A stretch of 64,000 nucleotides of DNA from Streptomyces sp. NBC_00620 (GCF_026341825.1 NZ_JAPENY010000001.1:186001-250000); one strand, 5' to 3'; counted from the stretch's first letter, positions 35,025 through 44,486 are shown. The notes: a model not told the origin generated them from the sequence alone. Translations and numbers: made by a program.

Positions 35025-36146
35025 ATGGCCCCCGTCTTCGCCCATGGCCGTCTCCGGCTCTACCTCCTGAAGCTGCTGGACGAGGCGCCGCGCCACGGGT
35101 ACGAAGTGATCAGGCTCCTGGAGGAGCGCTTCCAGGGCCTGTACGCCCCCTCGGCGGGCACCGTCTACCCGCGGCTCGCCAAGCTGGAGGCCGAGGGACT
35201 CGTCACGCACACCACCGAGGGCGGTCGCAAGGTGTACGCGATCACGGACGCGGGCCGCGCCGAACTGGCCGACCGCGGTGGCGAGCTGGCCGACCTGGAG
35301 CTGGAGATCCGCGAGTCGGTGGCGGAGCTCGCGGCGGAGATCCGTGCCGATGTACGGGGCGCGGCAGGCGATCTGCGACGCGAGATGCGAGCGGCGGCCA
35401 CGGAGGCCCGGCGCGGCGGCTCGGGCGGCGCCGGAGCCAAGGAACACGACGGCGCGCAGGGCGAGTTCGGGGACTTCGGCGACTACCGCGACAAGGAGTC
35501 GTGGCGGGTGGCGAAGGAGGAGATGCGGCGCGTCAAGCAGGAGTGGAAGGAGCAGGCCCGCCGCGCGAAGGACGAGAGCCGCCGCGCCCGCGACGAGGCG
35601 CAGCGCGCCCGCCGCCAGGCCAAGGAGGCCCAGGAAAGGGTCCGCGCCCAGGCCCAGGAGGAGATGCAGCGCATGGCCAAGCATGTCCAGGATCAGGTCC
35701 AGGACCACTTCGCACGGGGCGACTGGCCGACGGGGGTCCGCGAGGGTCTGACCGAACTGGCCAAGGAGTTCGGCGAGTTCGGGAAGAACTTCGGCAAGGA
35801 CCTGAGCAAGGACTTCGGGAAGGACTTCGGCTTCGGTCGCCCGGAAACGGCAGCCGGACCGGCCGGCGAGACCAGGACGGCCAAGGAAACCCGGACGGAC
35901 AAGGAGCCGGAGTACACGGTCACCCCGGACGACTTCCCCGCCGGCTACGAACCCTCCTGGGCCCACGAGGACTCCACCGGCAACCCGGCCCGCGACCTGG
36001 ACCGCCTCCTGGACCGCTTCCGCGACGACATCCGCGACGCGGCCCGCGACCACGGCGTGACGGAGGACCAACTCCGCGAGACCCGCCGCCACTTGTCGAC
36101 GGCGGCGGCGCACATCGGAGCGGCGCTGAGGAAAACGAAGGGCTGA
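35025..36146 (+). CDS. PadR-family regulator with long charged C-terminal region
   Basis: The 373-residue protein has an N-terminal winged helix (about 8-85) matching PadR: LYLLKLLDEAPRHGYEVIRL, GTVYPRLAKLEAEGLV, GRKVYAITDAGRAEL. The next 180 residues are an Arg/Glu/Lys/Ala-rich coiled coil (EQARRAKDESRRARDEAQR), then Phe/Gly/Lys repeats around FGKNFGKDLSKDFGKDFG, and a conserved C-terminal helical region. Ordinary PadR proteins are 110-180 residues, so the extension is large. It is transcribed with the DUF4097 gene and probably autoregulates it. Confidence 0.88.
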   Translation: MAPVFAHGRLRLYLLKLLDEAPRHGYEVIRLLEERFQGLYAPSAGTVYPRLAKLEAEGLVTHTTEGGRKVYAITDAGRAELADRGGELADLELEIRESVAELAAEIRADVRGAAGDLRREMRAAATEARRGGSGGAGAKEHDGAQGEFGDFGDYRDKESWRVAKEEMRRVKQEWKEQARRAKDESRRARDEAQRARRQAKEAQERVRAQAQEEMQRMAKHVQDQVQDHFARGDWPTGVREGLTELAKEFGEFGKNFGKDLSKDFGKDFGFGRPETAAGPAGETRTAKETRTDKEPEYTVTPDDFPAGYEPSWAHEDSTGNPARDLDRLLDRFRDDIRDAARDHGVTEDQLRETRRHLSTAAAHIGAALRKTKG

Positions 36147-36159
36147 CGTTTCAGCTCCG

Positions 36160-36205
36160 TCCGAGCCTCTCGGTCCGGTAATTGAGGACGAGTCCTTCGG
36201 CCCGC
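36160..36205. repeat. Degenerate copy of a dispersed Streptomyces intergenic motif
   Basis: The stretch with CCGAG-CCT-CTCGG followed by TTGAGGACGAG resembles part of the intergenic element at 39724-39878, which has CTCGTCCTCAA in the other orientation. It may act as the terminator of the padR operon. The remaining gap to 36377 holds nothing I can support. Confidence 0.35.
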
Positions 36206-36377
36206 CGCCCCGCCCCCATCCCCGACTCCAACGCGCCTACCCCATGTGCCTCTTCGCTCTCTCCCTCACCCGTTCGCTATGCCCGACCGCACCCTCGACC
36301 ACCGCGCGCATCCTTACGTACACCGCTCGAACATCACTCCTACCGAGCTTGCCCAACTGCTCCAGCAGCGTCTCTGA

Positions 36378-38381
36378 CTAGCTAAGCGATCCCATGCCGG
36401 ACGTGGTGTCTGGGACGGGTTCTGCCCACTGTGGAGGGGTGGCGTGGGCGTGCAGGTGGAAGCCTGCGCCCAGTGCTGCTCCTCGCGGCCGGTGCCGGTT
36501 GGTGGGTGTGCTGATCGTCGTCACGCCCTGGTGCCGGTGGGCTGCACGGGGCAGCCGGGTCCGGTCCGTGTGAGCGTGTCCCTCCGGACGCTGGCCCGCC
36601 GGACCCGGAGGTCTGGTGGGGGAGGGTGTCCGGCGTCGCCTGGGCGTCGGACCTGCTGCGCGTCGCCGGGTGGATCCGGTCTTGGACCGGTCTGTCCGGC
36701 GGGTCTTCGGCGCGGGCGTTGTGATCACCGCACGCGCTTCGAGTCTGTCCACCACCGCGCGGATGACCATGGCCCCGCTGGTGCGGTCGGTCGCGGTTTT
36801 GGTCTGGTGAGTGAGGCCGCGTGCAGCGATGCGCTGCCAGGCCCCTTGATCGCGGTCGCCTTGCCAGCCGCAGGCGCCGCACCGAGCCCATTTCCAGCCG
36901 GGTGTGGTGGGCCGGTCGGGGGCCTTGCGGTGCCGCAGCGGGACCAGGCACTGCGGGCAGTGCTTCGAGGTGTTCCGGGCCGGGACGGTGACGACGGCGA
37001 TACCGGTCTCGGCGGCCAGGTGCCGCATCCGGTCCACGATCTGGCCGCGCACCTGCTGGGACATGCGAGTGTTGTGGGTGCGGCCCATGCCGCGCGCTTC
37101 CATCGAGCGGAGGTCTTCGACGTAGATGACACTCGCCCCGGCAGCGATGGCCTGGTCCACGGCCCAGCGGGCGGCAGCCAAGGCCAGAGCGTCATTGAGG
37201 TTCGACCGCCTGTCGCAGACGCGCCGGATCTCCTCGGCCAGGACCGCATACCTGCTGGTCAGATGGTGATGTTCGGCTCTGCCAATGAGTTGCTGGTAGT
37301 GGTCGGCCTTAGCATGCAGGTGCTCGGACAGACGGCGCAGACGGTGCTGCTTCGCGAGGACCCCTGCGGCGCGGAACATGGCCCCGGCCCCGAGGGCGGT
37401 GATGGTGCCGTCGTTGTGGAGTCGGGCAGCTCCGGCGGACAGCAGTGTGTTTAGGCCCCAGTCCACGCCCAGCGCGATCACATGCCCGCTCCGTTGCGGC
37501 TTCGGGACGGCGTGGGTGTAGGCGAGATCGGCCCGCACCTTGCCCTGATGAAGGCGCAGGGTGGGCAGGTGCAGCACTGCACTGGCGGGGATCGTCGGCG
37601 GCAGCGCAATGCGGCAGGCCACCCACGTCCAGTCCGCGTAGGACCGCGGGTCGGGGCGGGTGGGCAGTTGCAGGCGCAGCAGCGCCCGGATCGGATCGTC
37701 GGTGCGCTCGATGGTGGCCTGCTGCCCGTCGCAGGCAGACAGCAACAGCATCCGCGCCACGCGGGGCGCGGCCTCTAGCTCAAACACATCGCCCGGCATC
37801 CGGCCGTGCCTCTTGACGAAGGCGGCGATCTGCCGGGTACGCGACTTGATGGCAGTGGACGGCAGAACCCGACCGCCAAGCACCGCCTCACGCACCGCGT
37901 CCCATTCCTCAGAGGTGCGCTTGGCAGGGTCGGCAGGCCAGGTCTCGATGACTGCGCCGGTGAGGTCTGCGCGCCACTTCACCGAGCGCAGCGTCCGCCC
38001 AGCCGTCTCCTGGGCCATCCGCACTATGCGGTCATTTGCGCGGATGCCCTCGGCCGGGCCAACAGTCCAGCCCAGGCGGCGCAAGGCCATCCAGGCATTC
38101 GACGGCAGCGCGCGGCCCCCGGCATCCTCACCGCACGCCAGCACATCCACATCAGCGGCATTCCAGTGCTCGGTCAGCAGGGCGGCGACCATCCCGGACA
38201 CCAGATCAGCAGCCCAGCCCACCCGCTCCACCAACACGACAGCCGACAGGACCTCACCCGACTTCTCGTCGACTGCGGCGCGCAGCAGGCCACGGGCGCA
38301 GGCCGTACGAGCAGTCTCCCCGTCGGCCATCTGCAGCTTCCGTCCCACCACCGCCCCCGTCCCCACCCTTAATGCTGACAT
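36378..38381 (-). CDS. Large TnpB-like (IS200/IS605 OrfB, RuvC-type) RNA-guided nuclease homologue
   Basis: The 667-residue protein has a RuvC-like core: Asp307 in VIALGVDWGLNTLLS, Glu422 in VIYVEDLRSME, a zinc ribbon with Cys475/Cys478 and Cys501/Cys504, and a final acidic motif GDRDQGAW (Asp509 or Asp511). The nuclease triad therefore looks intact. It is much longer than typical TnpB (about 400 residues): the N-terminal 290 residues do not match the usual TnpB wedge/HTH start, and about 145 basic residues follow the zinc ribbon. No TnpA, CRISPR array or cas gene is nearby. It interrupts otherwise core gene order. The start is uncertain; ATG at residue 18 is an alternative. Confidence 0.8.
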   Translation of the reverse strand: MSALRVGTGAVVGRKLQMADGETARTACARGLLRAAVDEKSGEVLSAVVLVERVGWAADLVSGMVAALLTEHWNAADVDVLACGEDAGGRALPSNAWMALRRLGWTVGPAEGIRANDRIVRMAQETAGRTLRSVKWRADLTGAVIETWPADPAKRTSEEWDAVREAVLGGRVLPSTAIKSRTRQIAAFVKRHGRMPGDVFELEAAPRVARMLLLSACDGQQATIERTDDPIRALLRLQLPTRPDPRSYADWTWVACRIALPPTIPASAVLHLPTLRLHQGKVRADLAYTHAVPKPQRSGHVIALGVDWGLNTLLSAGAARLHNDGTITALGAGAMFRAAGVLAKQHRLRRLSEHLHAKADHYQQLIGRAEHHHLTSRYAVLAEEIRRVCDRRSNLNDALALAAARWAVDQAIAAGASVIYVEDLRSMEARGMGRTHNTRMSQQVRGQIVDRMRHLAAETGIAVVTVPARNTSKHCPQCLVPLRHRKAPDRPTTPGWKWARCGACGWQGDRDQGAWQRIAARGLTHQTKTATDRTSGAMVIRAVVDRLEARAVITTPAPKTRRTDRSKTGSTRRRAAGPTPRRRRTPSPTRPPGPAGQRPEGHAHTDRTRLPRAAHRHQGVTTISTPTNRHRPRGAALGAGFHLHAHATPPQWAEPVPDTTSGMGSLS

Positions 38382-38596
38382 CCGATCAACGACAGCTCCG
38401 CGGAAAGGTCACACACTCGACCATCGAACTCAAGTGCGACATCAACACCGGACGGACGGCGTGACGCCCAGAGTTGACGAAACGCTGCGGATATCCAAGG
38501 AAGTTCGTGAGCCTCCGCAGCATGGCGACCGCCCGCAGTCCGATGTGCGGATCACGCCACATGCACGCTCGGCTAGATCCGTCCATTCGGTCACGC

Positions 38597-38614
38597 TGTC
38601 AACCACGGTTGACA
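38597..38614. promoter_or_regulatory. Symmetric TGTCAACC-AC-GGTTGACA site
   Basis: Two perfect 8-bp arms are separated by two bases in the 287-bp gap between the TnpB-like gene and the quinone oxidoreductase gene. Each arm contains a TTGACA-like -35 hexamer, so it could be an operator, a promoter, or both. The regulator is unknown. Confidence 0.5.
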
Positions 38615-38621
38615 CGCAACA

Positions 38622-38646
38622 GCGGGCTCGCGGAACCCGAGCCCGC
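38622..38646 (-). terminator. Hairpin downstream of the quinone oxidoreductase gene
   Basis: A perfect 9-bp stem (GCGGGCTCG with CGAGCCCGC, 7-base loop) lies 23 bases past the minus-strand stop at 38669. It is a plausible terminator without a T-run. Confidence 0.55.
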
Positions 38647-38668
38647 CGCAGGGAGCAGCCAAATGCGG

Positions 38669-39634
38669 TCAGCTCACCGTCAGAACGATCTTCCCGAACT
38701 GATCGCCCGACTCCAGCCGTTCGAACCCCTCGCGGGCCCGGTCGAGCGGATGCACCTCATCGATGACGGGCCGCACGCCGGTGGCGGCGCAGAAGGACAG
38801 CAGGTCCTCCAGTTCGTCCTTGGTGCCCATGGTCGAGCCGACGATCTTGAGCTCGAGGAAGAAGACGCGGGTCAGTTCGGCGTGCGAGGGCCGGTCGCCG
38901 CTGGTGGCGCCCGAGATGACCAGAGTGCCGCCGGGCTTCAGCGACTTGACGGAATGCGACCAGGTGGCGGCGCCCACCGTCTCGATGACGGCGTCGACCC
39001 GCTGCGGCAGCCGAGCCCCGGATTCCAGCGCCTCCACCGCTCCCAGCTCGACGGCCCTCTTCCGCTTGGCCTCGTCGCGGCTGGTGGCGAACACCCGCAG
39101 CCCCGCGGCCTTGCCGAGCACGATCGCGGCCGTCGCCACACCTCCGCCGGCGCCCTGGACGAGGACGGAGTCACCGGGGCGCACCCCGGCATTGGTGAAG
39201 AGCATGCGGTACGCCGTCAGCCAGGCGGTGGGCAGACAGGCGGCCTCCGCGAACGACAGTTCCTTGGGCTTCGGCAGTACGTTCCACGCGGGCACGGAGA
39301 CCTGTTCGGCGAAGGTGCCCTGGTAGCGCTCGGTGAGGATGGAACGGGGTTCCTTGGGGCCGACCCCGTGGCCGGTCTGCCCGATGACGGAGTGCAGCAC
39401 GACCTCGTTGCCGTCCTCGTCGATGCCGGCGGCGTCGCATCCGAGGATCATCGGGAGCTTGTCCTCGGCGAGGCCGACTCCGCGCAGCGACCACAGGTCG
39501 TGGTGGTTGAGGGAGGCGGCCCTGACGTTCACGGTCGTCCATCCCGGCCTCTGCTCGGGGGCCGGGCGCTCCCCCAACTCCAGGCCGTTGAGCGGCTGGT
39601 CACGGTCGATTCGGGAAGCGTAGGCAGCGAACAT
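38669..39634 (-). CDS. Medium-chain dehydrogenase/reductase, quinone oxidoreductase type
   Basis: The 321-residue protein has a GroES-like N-terminus (VNVRAASLNHHDLWSLRG, LGCDAAGIDEDGNEV) and a Rossmann domain with VLVQGAGGGVATAAIVLGKAAGL. It lacks the structural-zinc Cys cluster and resembles zinc-independent NADPH:quinone oxidoreductases. It lies next to malic enzyme in the same order I recall from S. coelicolor. The substrate is unknown. Confidence 0.9.
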   Translation of the reverse strand: MFAAYASRIDRDQPLNGLELGERPAPEQRPGWTTVNVRAASLNHHDLWSLRGVGLAEDKLPMILGCDAAGIDEDGNEVVLHSVIGQTGHGVGPKEPRSILTERYQGTFAEQVSVPAWNVLPKPKELSFAEAACLPTAWLTAYRMLFTNAGVRPGDSVLVQGAGGGVATAAIVLGKAAGLRVFATSRDEAKRKRAVELGAVEALESGARLPQRVDAVIETVGAATWSHSVKSLKPGGTLVISGATSGDRPSHAELTRVFFLELKIVGSTMGTKDELEDLLSFCAATGVRPVIDEVHPLDRAREGFERLESGDQFGKIVLTVS

Positions 39635-39723
39635 GACCTTGACGATAGGCTCCGCCGCCGCCTGGCGGAACCACGCCCCTCTGTGACACGCGTCCCGCCG
39701 TGTACGGGGCTCACGTCACAGGG

Positions 39724-39878
39724 TTTTCGCCCCCTCCGCCCCTGCCCGTCCCGTACCTGGGGGCTGCGCCCCCAGACCCCCGCTTTCGGCCTGAACGGCC
39801 TCGTCCTCAAACGCCGGACGGGCTGAAACCGGGCGTAGCCCGGAAGCAAGGGACGGGCAGGGGCGGAGGGGGCGAAAA
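39724..39878. repeat. Long intergenic inverted-repeat element
   Basis: A perfect 29-bp inverted repeat (39724-39752 and 39850-39878) encloses 97 bases that hold a second hairpin (CTGGGGGCTGCGCCCCCAG, 39757-39775) and the motif CTCGTCCTCAAACGCCGG. Pieces of this type recur in Streptomyces intergenic regions. It lies between two minus-strand genes and encodes nothing. Confidence 0.85.
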
Positions 39879-39910
39879 AACGGCCCCGCCGGAAAGTCCC
39901 GGCGGGGCCG
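39875..39910 (-). terminator. Rho-independent terminator of the malic enzyme gene
   Basis: On the minus strand, GGCCCCGCCGG pairs with CCGGCGGGGCC around a 5-base loop (39881-39910) and is followed directly by six T residues. It lies 12 bases past the stop of the malic enzyme gene and is a textbook intrinsic terminator. Confidence 0.85.
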
Positions 39911-39921
39911 AACACCGCACC

Positions 39922-41172
39922 TCAGCGCCGGGCCACACCCTCCGCCCGAGCAGCCGCGGCCACCGCGGCCGTGACCGCCGGAGCCACCCGCTCGTCGAAC
40001 GGCGAGGGAATCACGTAGTCCGCGGCAAGGTCGTCCCCGACGACCGCGGCCAGCGCGTCGGCCGCCGCGATCTTCATTCCCTCGGTGATGCGAGAGGCCC
40101 GCACCTGCAGCGCCCCGGCGAAGATCCCGGGGAACGCCAGCACGTTGTTGATCTGGTTCGGGAAGTCGGACCGCCCGGTCGCGACGACAGCCGCGTACTT
40201 GTGGGCGATGTCCGGGTGCACCTCGGGGTTCGGGTTGGCCATGGCGAACACGAACGCGCCCTCGGCCATGGAGGCCACCGCCGGCTCCGGCACCGTACCG
40301 CCGGAGACGCCGATGAAGACGTCGGCGCCGGCCAGGGCGGACTCCAGTGACCCGGAGATACCCGCCTTGTTGGTGATCTCGGCCAGCTCGCGCTTGACGT
40401 CCGTCAGGTCGTCCCGGTCCTTCGAGACGACACCCTTGCGGTCCGTGACGGCGACGTCGCCGAGCCCGGCCTCGAGCAGGAACTTGGCGATGGCGACACC
40501 GGCCGCACCCGCACCGGAGATCACCGCGCGCAGGTCACCCAGCTCCCGCCCGGTCAGCTTCGCGGCGTTCCGCAGGGCCGCCAGTGTCACGACCGCGGTC
40601 CCGTGCTGGTCGTCGTGGAAGACCGGGATGTCCAGCCGCTCCTGGAGCTTGTGCTCGATCTCGAAGCACCGGGGTGCCGAGATGTCCTCGAGGTTCACTC
40701 CACCGAAGGAGGGCGCGAGCCGGACCACCGTCTCGACGATCTCGTCGACGCCGGTGCAGGCGAGCGCGATCGGCACGGCGTCGACCCCGCCGAACTGCTT
40801 GAAGAGGATCGCCTTCCCCTCCATCACCGGAAGGGAGGCCTCGGGACCGATGTCCCCGAGTCCGAGCACCGCCGTACCGTCCGTCACCACTGCGACGACG
40901 GACGACTTCCACGTGTAGTCGTGGACGAGCTCCGGCTGCTCGGCGATCGCGCTGCACACCTTCGCGACGCCGGGCGTGTACGCCAGGGAAAGGTCGTCCT
41001 TGTCGCGGATCGGCACGGTGGCCTGCACGGCCATCTTGCCGCCACGGTGCAGGGCGAACGCGGGATCGAAGGAATCGAGGGGCTCGCCCAGGCGATCCTG
41101 ATCGGTACTGCCGCTGTCGCCGCTGCTGTCACCACTGCTCGCGGTGCGAGGATTGACAATCTCCGCTGCCAC
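39922..41172 (-). CDS. Malic enzyme (oxaloacetate-decarboxylating, NAD(P)-dependent)
   Basis: The 416-residue protein has the malic enzyme signature VAVVTDGTAVLGLGDIGPEA, active-site VNLEDISAPRCFEIE, a FHDDQHGTAVV metal-site segment and the Rossmann motif VISGAGAAGVAIAKF. It converts malate to pyruvate and CO2. It is the shorter bacterial form, without a phosphotransacetylase domain. The first 25 residues are Ser/Asp-rich. The NAD versus NADP preference cannot be fixed from sequence alone. Confidence 0.95.
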   Translation of the reverse strand: MAAEIVNPRTASSGDSSGDSGSTDQDRLGEPLDSFDPAFALHRGGKMAVQATVPIRDKDDLSLAYTPGVAKVCSAIAEQPELVHDYTWKSSVVAVVTDGTAVLGLGDIGPEASLPVMEGKAILFKQFGGVDAVPIALACTGVDEIVETVVRLAPSFGGVNLEDISAPRCFEIEHKLQERLDIPVFHDDQHGTAVVTLAALRNAAKLTGRELGDLRAVISGAGAAGVAIAKFLLEAGLGDVAVTDRKGVVSKDRDDLTDVKRELAEITNKAGISGSLESALAGADVFIGVSGGTVPEPAVASMAEGAFVFAMANPNPEVHPDIAHKYAAVVATGRSDFPNQINNVLAFPGIFAGALQVRASRITEGMKIAAADALAAVVGDDLAADYVIPSPFDERVAPAVTAAVAAAARAEGVARR

Positions 41173-41712
41173 TTTGTTTTACCCCTTAAGTCTTCATGGT
41201 TTGAGGGTGACCACTCCTGGTTGAGGGGTGGGCGGGCACCGCGTAAGCCCTGCCGCCGTGGTTGCGTACGGGCGAAACGCGACGGGCGCGCCGCACACGC
41301 GCCCTGAGCCCCGGATGAGGGGTGTAAAGAACCTTCCTACCCGACGGACCGTGCCGACGGCGAGTCCATAGCGCGAAGGTCACACGCCGGTGAGATGACT
41401 CATGGCGGAATATGTGGACAAGTCCCTGACTTGCCCGCATGGCTCCGCAAATGCCGAGTAGCGGCCGCTTGCATCCTGAGGTACACCGAAGATCCTCCGG
41501 CCGGAAGGATCAGTTCCCGCACAAGATCCGGCCTTGCTGTACAGGCCCGCAGCGCTCCGGGGGTCACCCGTTATCCGATTTTGACATAGCTGGTCGTCTG
41601 AATGACGAGGTCCGAATGGCAAGATGCCGTAATCACACAAGGTCGCGACACCCGAAGGTGTGTGTTCTCGTCGACCCATCGGCATCTCACTTCATCCGCC
41701 GGAGGACCCAAC
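41173..41712. other. 540-bp intergenic region between malic enzyme and the ABC importer
   Basis: This divergent promoter region is less GC-rich towards 41400-41700. TTGACA at 41581-41586 is a possible -35 for the importer, without a convincing -10. CACAC at 41635 and GTGTG near 41660 could form a leader stem. The reading frames here have no coding bias, and I see no gene. Confidence 0.4.
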
Positions 41713-42675
41713 ATGACCGCAAGCTCCACCCGTCGTACGACCGTCACGCGCTCCCGGACAGCCGCGGTCGGCGCGATCGCGGTCGCGGGTGCCCTGCTGC
41801 TCGCCGGCTGTGGTGACCAGACGGACGACAGCAGCAGCAGCTCGGACACGGCGTCGACCTCAGCGGCACCGCTCGCCGACAAGCTCCCCGCGGACATCAA
41901 GCCGGGAAGCACCCTGAAGGTCGGATCGGACATCGCCTACCCGCCGGTCGAGTACATGGAGGGCGGCAAGGCCGTCGGTATCGACCCGGACATCGCGGAC
42001 GCCCTCGGCAAGCAGCTGGGCGTGAAGTTCGAGTTCCAGAACGGCAAGTTCGACCAGCTGATCGTGGGCCTGCAGTCCAAGCGGTTCAACGTGATCATGT
42101 CGGCGATGAACGACACGAAGGACCGCCAGGAAGGCATCGACTCGGACACCGGCAAGAAGGCCGGCAACGGCCTCGACTTCGTCGACTACTTCACCGCCGG
42201 CACCTCGATCCTCGTCCAGAAGGACAACCCCAAGGGCATCAAGTCCCTGGACGACCTGTGCGGCCAGGTGGTGGCCCTGCAGAAGGGCACCACGTCCGAG
42301 GGCATCGCCAAGGCGCAGAGCACGAAGTGCAAGGACGACGGCAAGAAGGCCATCACGCTGCAGACCTTCGACACCGACCCCGAGGCTCTGCTCCGCCTCA
42401 AGCAGGGCGCTTCCGTCGCGGACCTCAACGACTTCCCGGTCGCGGCCTACAACGCGAAGACGTCGGGTGGCGGCAACGACTTCGAGGTCGTCGGCGACCA
42501 GATCGAGGCGGGCCCGTACGGCATCGGTGTGAGCAAGGAGAACACCGAGCTGCGGGACGCCCTTCAGGCGGCGCTGAGCGCGATCATCGAGAACGGTGAG
42601 TACTCGAAGATCCTGGAGAAGTGGAACGTCACGGACGGCGCGGTGACCGAGGCCAAGATCAACGGCGGCTCCTGA
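41713..42675 (+). CDS. ABC transporter amino acid-binding lipoprotein
   Basis: The 320-residue protein has a lipoprotein signal peptide with lipobox LLAGC at about residues 28-32, a Ser/Asp/Thr linker, and a type-3 periplasmic-binding fold (LKVGSDIAYPPVEYMEGGKAVGIDPDIADAL). This is typical of polar amino acid (glutamate/arginine/cystine type) binders. GGAGGA is ideally spaced before ATG 41713; the frame open from 41602 precedes this. It delivers substrate to the permease and ATPase encoded next. Confidence 0.94.
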   Translation: MTASSTRRTTVTRSRTAAVGAIAVAGALLLAGCGDQTDDSSSSSDTASTSAAPLADKLPADIKPGSTLKVGSDIAYPPVEYMEGGKAVGIDPDIADALGKQLGVKFEFQNGKFDQLIVGLQSKRFNVIMSAMNDTKDRQEGIDSDTGKKAGNGLDFVDYFTAGTSILVQKDNPKGIKSLDDLCGQVVALQKGTTSEGIAKAQSTKCKDDGKKAITLQTFDTDPEALLRLKQGASVADLNDFPVAAYNAKTSGGGNDFEVVGDQIEAGPYGIGVSKENTELRDALQAALSAIIENGEYSKILEKWNVTDGAVTEAKINGGS

Positions 42676-42708
42676 CCCTGCCTGACGCAACACTGAAGGG
42701 CAGTCACT

Positions 42709-43638
42709 GTGGCTGACACTGTCGACAAGGCTCCGGCGCCGTCCGTGCCGCCGGAGCAGATCAAGGCCATCCCGGTGCGCCACTACGGCCGCTGGGTGGC
42801 CGGCGCGGCGGTCATCGCCGTGTTGGTGCTGATCGGGATCGCGTTCTCCAACGCGAACATCAACTACGACATCATCCCGGACTACCTCACGGACGGCACG
42901 ATCCTGTCCGGGGTCTGGCACACGCTGTACATCTCCGTACTCGCCATGGCGCTCGGACTGGTCCTGGGCGTCATCCTCGCGGTGATGCGGATGTCCTCGA
43001 ACCCGGTCACCAGCACCGTGGCCTGGTTCTACATCTGGTTCTTCCGCGGCACTCCGGTGCTGGTGCAGCTGCTTCTCTGGTACAACATCGCCCTCGTGTT
43101 CCCCATCCTCAATCTGGGGTTCTACAAGGACGAGATGAACGACGTGATGACGCCGTTCCTGGCGGCGCTGCTCGGTCTCGGTCTCAACGAGGCCGCGTAC
43201 ATGTCCGAGATCGTCCGGGCCGGCATCCAGTCGGTCGACGAGGGGCAGACGGAGGCCTCGCACGCGCTGGGCATGACCCAGGGCAAGACGCTGCGGCGCG
43301 TGGTCCTCCCGCAGGCCATGCGCGTGATCGTGCCGCCGACCGGCAACGAGTTCATCAACATGCTCAAGACCTCGTCGCTCGCCTACGCGGTCCAGTTCAA
43401 CGAACTCATCAAACGGGCGCAGGACGTCTCCAGTACCTCACTCGCGGTCGTCGAGATGTACTTCGTGGCATCGATCTGGTACCTGATCCTGACCAGCGTG
43501 TTCAGCGTCTTCCAGTACTACCTGGAGCGCCGCTACGCCCGTGGTTCGTCGCGCAGCCTGCCACCGACGCCACTGCAGCGCCTGCGCAAGAACCTCCGTC
43601 TGTTCGGTTCGTTCCGCCGCCCGGAGGTGACCCGATGA
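42709..43638 (+). CDS. Polar amino acid ABC transporter permease
   Basis: The 309-residue membrane protein has a cytoplasmic N-terminal tail, one TM (about 28-46), and a HisM/GlnP-type core with the EAA loop [22 protein letters not shown]. Because only one permease gene is present, it probably homodimerises. The GTG start lies 33 bases after the binding-protein stop, and the end overlaps the ATPase start (ATGA). Confidence 0.94.
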   Translation: MADTVDKAPAPSVPPEQIKAIPVRHYGRWVAGAAVIAVLVLIGIAFSNANINYDIIPDYLTDGTILSGVWHTLYISVLAMALGLVLGVILAVMRMSSNPVTSTVAWFYIWFFRGTPVLVQLLLWYNIALVFPILNLGFYKDEMNDVMTPFLAALLGLGLNEAAYMSEIVRAGIQSVDEGQTEASHALGMTQGKTLRRVVLPQAMRVIVPPTGNEFINMLKTSSLAYAVQFNELIKRAQDVSSTSLAVVEMYFVASIWYLILTSVFSVFQYYLERRYARGSSRSLPPTPLQRLRKNLRLFGSFRRPEVTR

Positions 43639-44438
43639 GCGGTCTCAGCAAGGACATCGCCCCGAGCACGAGCAGCGGCCACCCCATGGTCAAAGCCGAG
43701 GGCGTGCACAAGTCCTTCGGGCTCTCGCACATCCTCAAGGGCATCGACCTGGAGGTGAACGCCCGCGAGGTGTTCTGCCTGATCGGCCCGTCCGGCTCCG
43801 GCAAGTCGACCTTCCTGCGGTGCATCAACCACCTGGAGAAGATCAGCGCGGGCCGGCTGTCGGTCGACGGCCAGCTGGTCGGCTACCGGCAGAAGGGCGA
43901 CAAGCTCTACGAGCTCAAGGAAAGGGAAGTGGCCGCGCAGCGGCGGGACATCGGCATGGTGTTCCAGCGCTTCAACCTCTTCCCCCACATGACGGCGCTG
44001 GAGAACGTGATGGAGGCGCCGCTCCAGGTCAAGGGTGAGACCAAGGCCGTCGCCCGGGAGCGCGCGCAGCGGCTCCTGGACCGGGTGGGCCTCGGCGACC
44101 GCAAGGGCCACTACCCGGCCCAGCTCTCCGGCGGCCAGCAGCAGCGCGTGGCCATCGCGCGGGCGCTGGCGATGGAGCCCAAGCTGATGCTCTTCGACGA
44201 GCCGACCTCGGCCCTCGACCCCGAGTTGGTCGGCGAAGTCCTCGACGTCATGCGGGACCTCGCGGCGGACGGCATGACGATGATCGTCGTCACCCACGAG
44301 ATGGGCTTCGCCCGCGAGGTCGGCGACTCGCTGGTCTTCATGGACGACGGTGTGGTGGTCGAGTCCGGCAACCCCCGCGACGTACTGACGAATCCGCAGC
44401 ACGAGCGGACGCAGTCGTTCCTGTCCAAGGTGCTGTGA
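43635..44438 (+). CDS. Polar amino acid ABC transporter ATP-binding protein
   Basis: The 267-residue ATPase has Walker [10 protein letters not shown], the signature [15 protein letters not shown], Walker [20 protein letters not shown] and the H-loop [12 protein letters not shown], which places it in the PAAT family. A 30-residue insertion after the Walker A domain ([19 protein letters not shown]) is common in this group. It completes the three-gene importer. Confidence 0.95.
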   Translation: MSGLSKDIAPSTSSGHPMVKAEGVHKSFGLSHILKGIDLEVNAREVFCLIGPSGSGKSTFLRCINHLEKISAGRLSVDGQLVGYRQKGDKLYELKEREVAAQRRDIGMVFQRFNLFPHMTALENVMEAPLQVKGETKAVARERAQRLLDRVGLGDRKGHYPAQLSGGQQQRVAIARALAMEPKLMLFDEPTSALDPELVGEVLDVMRDLAADGMTMIVVTHEMGFAREVGDSLVFMDDGVVVESGNPRDVLTNPQHERTQSFLSKVL

Positions 44439-44457
44439 CCGACTGAGCAACTGAGCA

Positions 44458-44486
44458 GGGGCGGTACGGGAAATCCGTACCGCCCC
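44458..44486 (+). terminator. Terminator of the amino acid importer operon
   Basis: A perfect 12-bp stem (GGGGCGGTACGG with CCGTACCGCCCC) around a 5-base loop starts 20 bases after the ATPase stop and is followed by TCCTT. Confidence 0.85.

Noticed and set aside
36378..38381. Type V CRISPR effector
   Set aside because: No CRISPR array or adaptation genes in the window; called only as a TnpB-like nuclease.
38386..38586. 66-residue minus-strand frame upstream of the TnpB-like gene
   Set aside because: No ribosome site, no coding bias, no recognisable domain.
41380..41685. Reading frames in the malic enzyme / ABC importer gap
   Set aside because: Composition is non-coding and they overlap the promoter of the importer.
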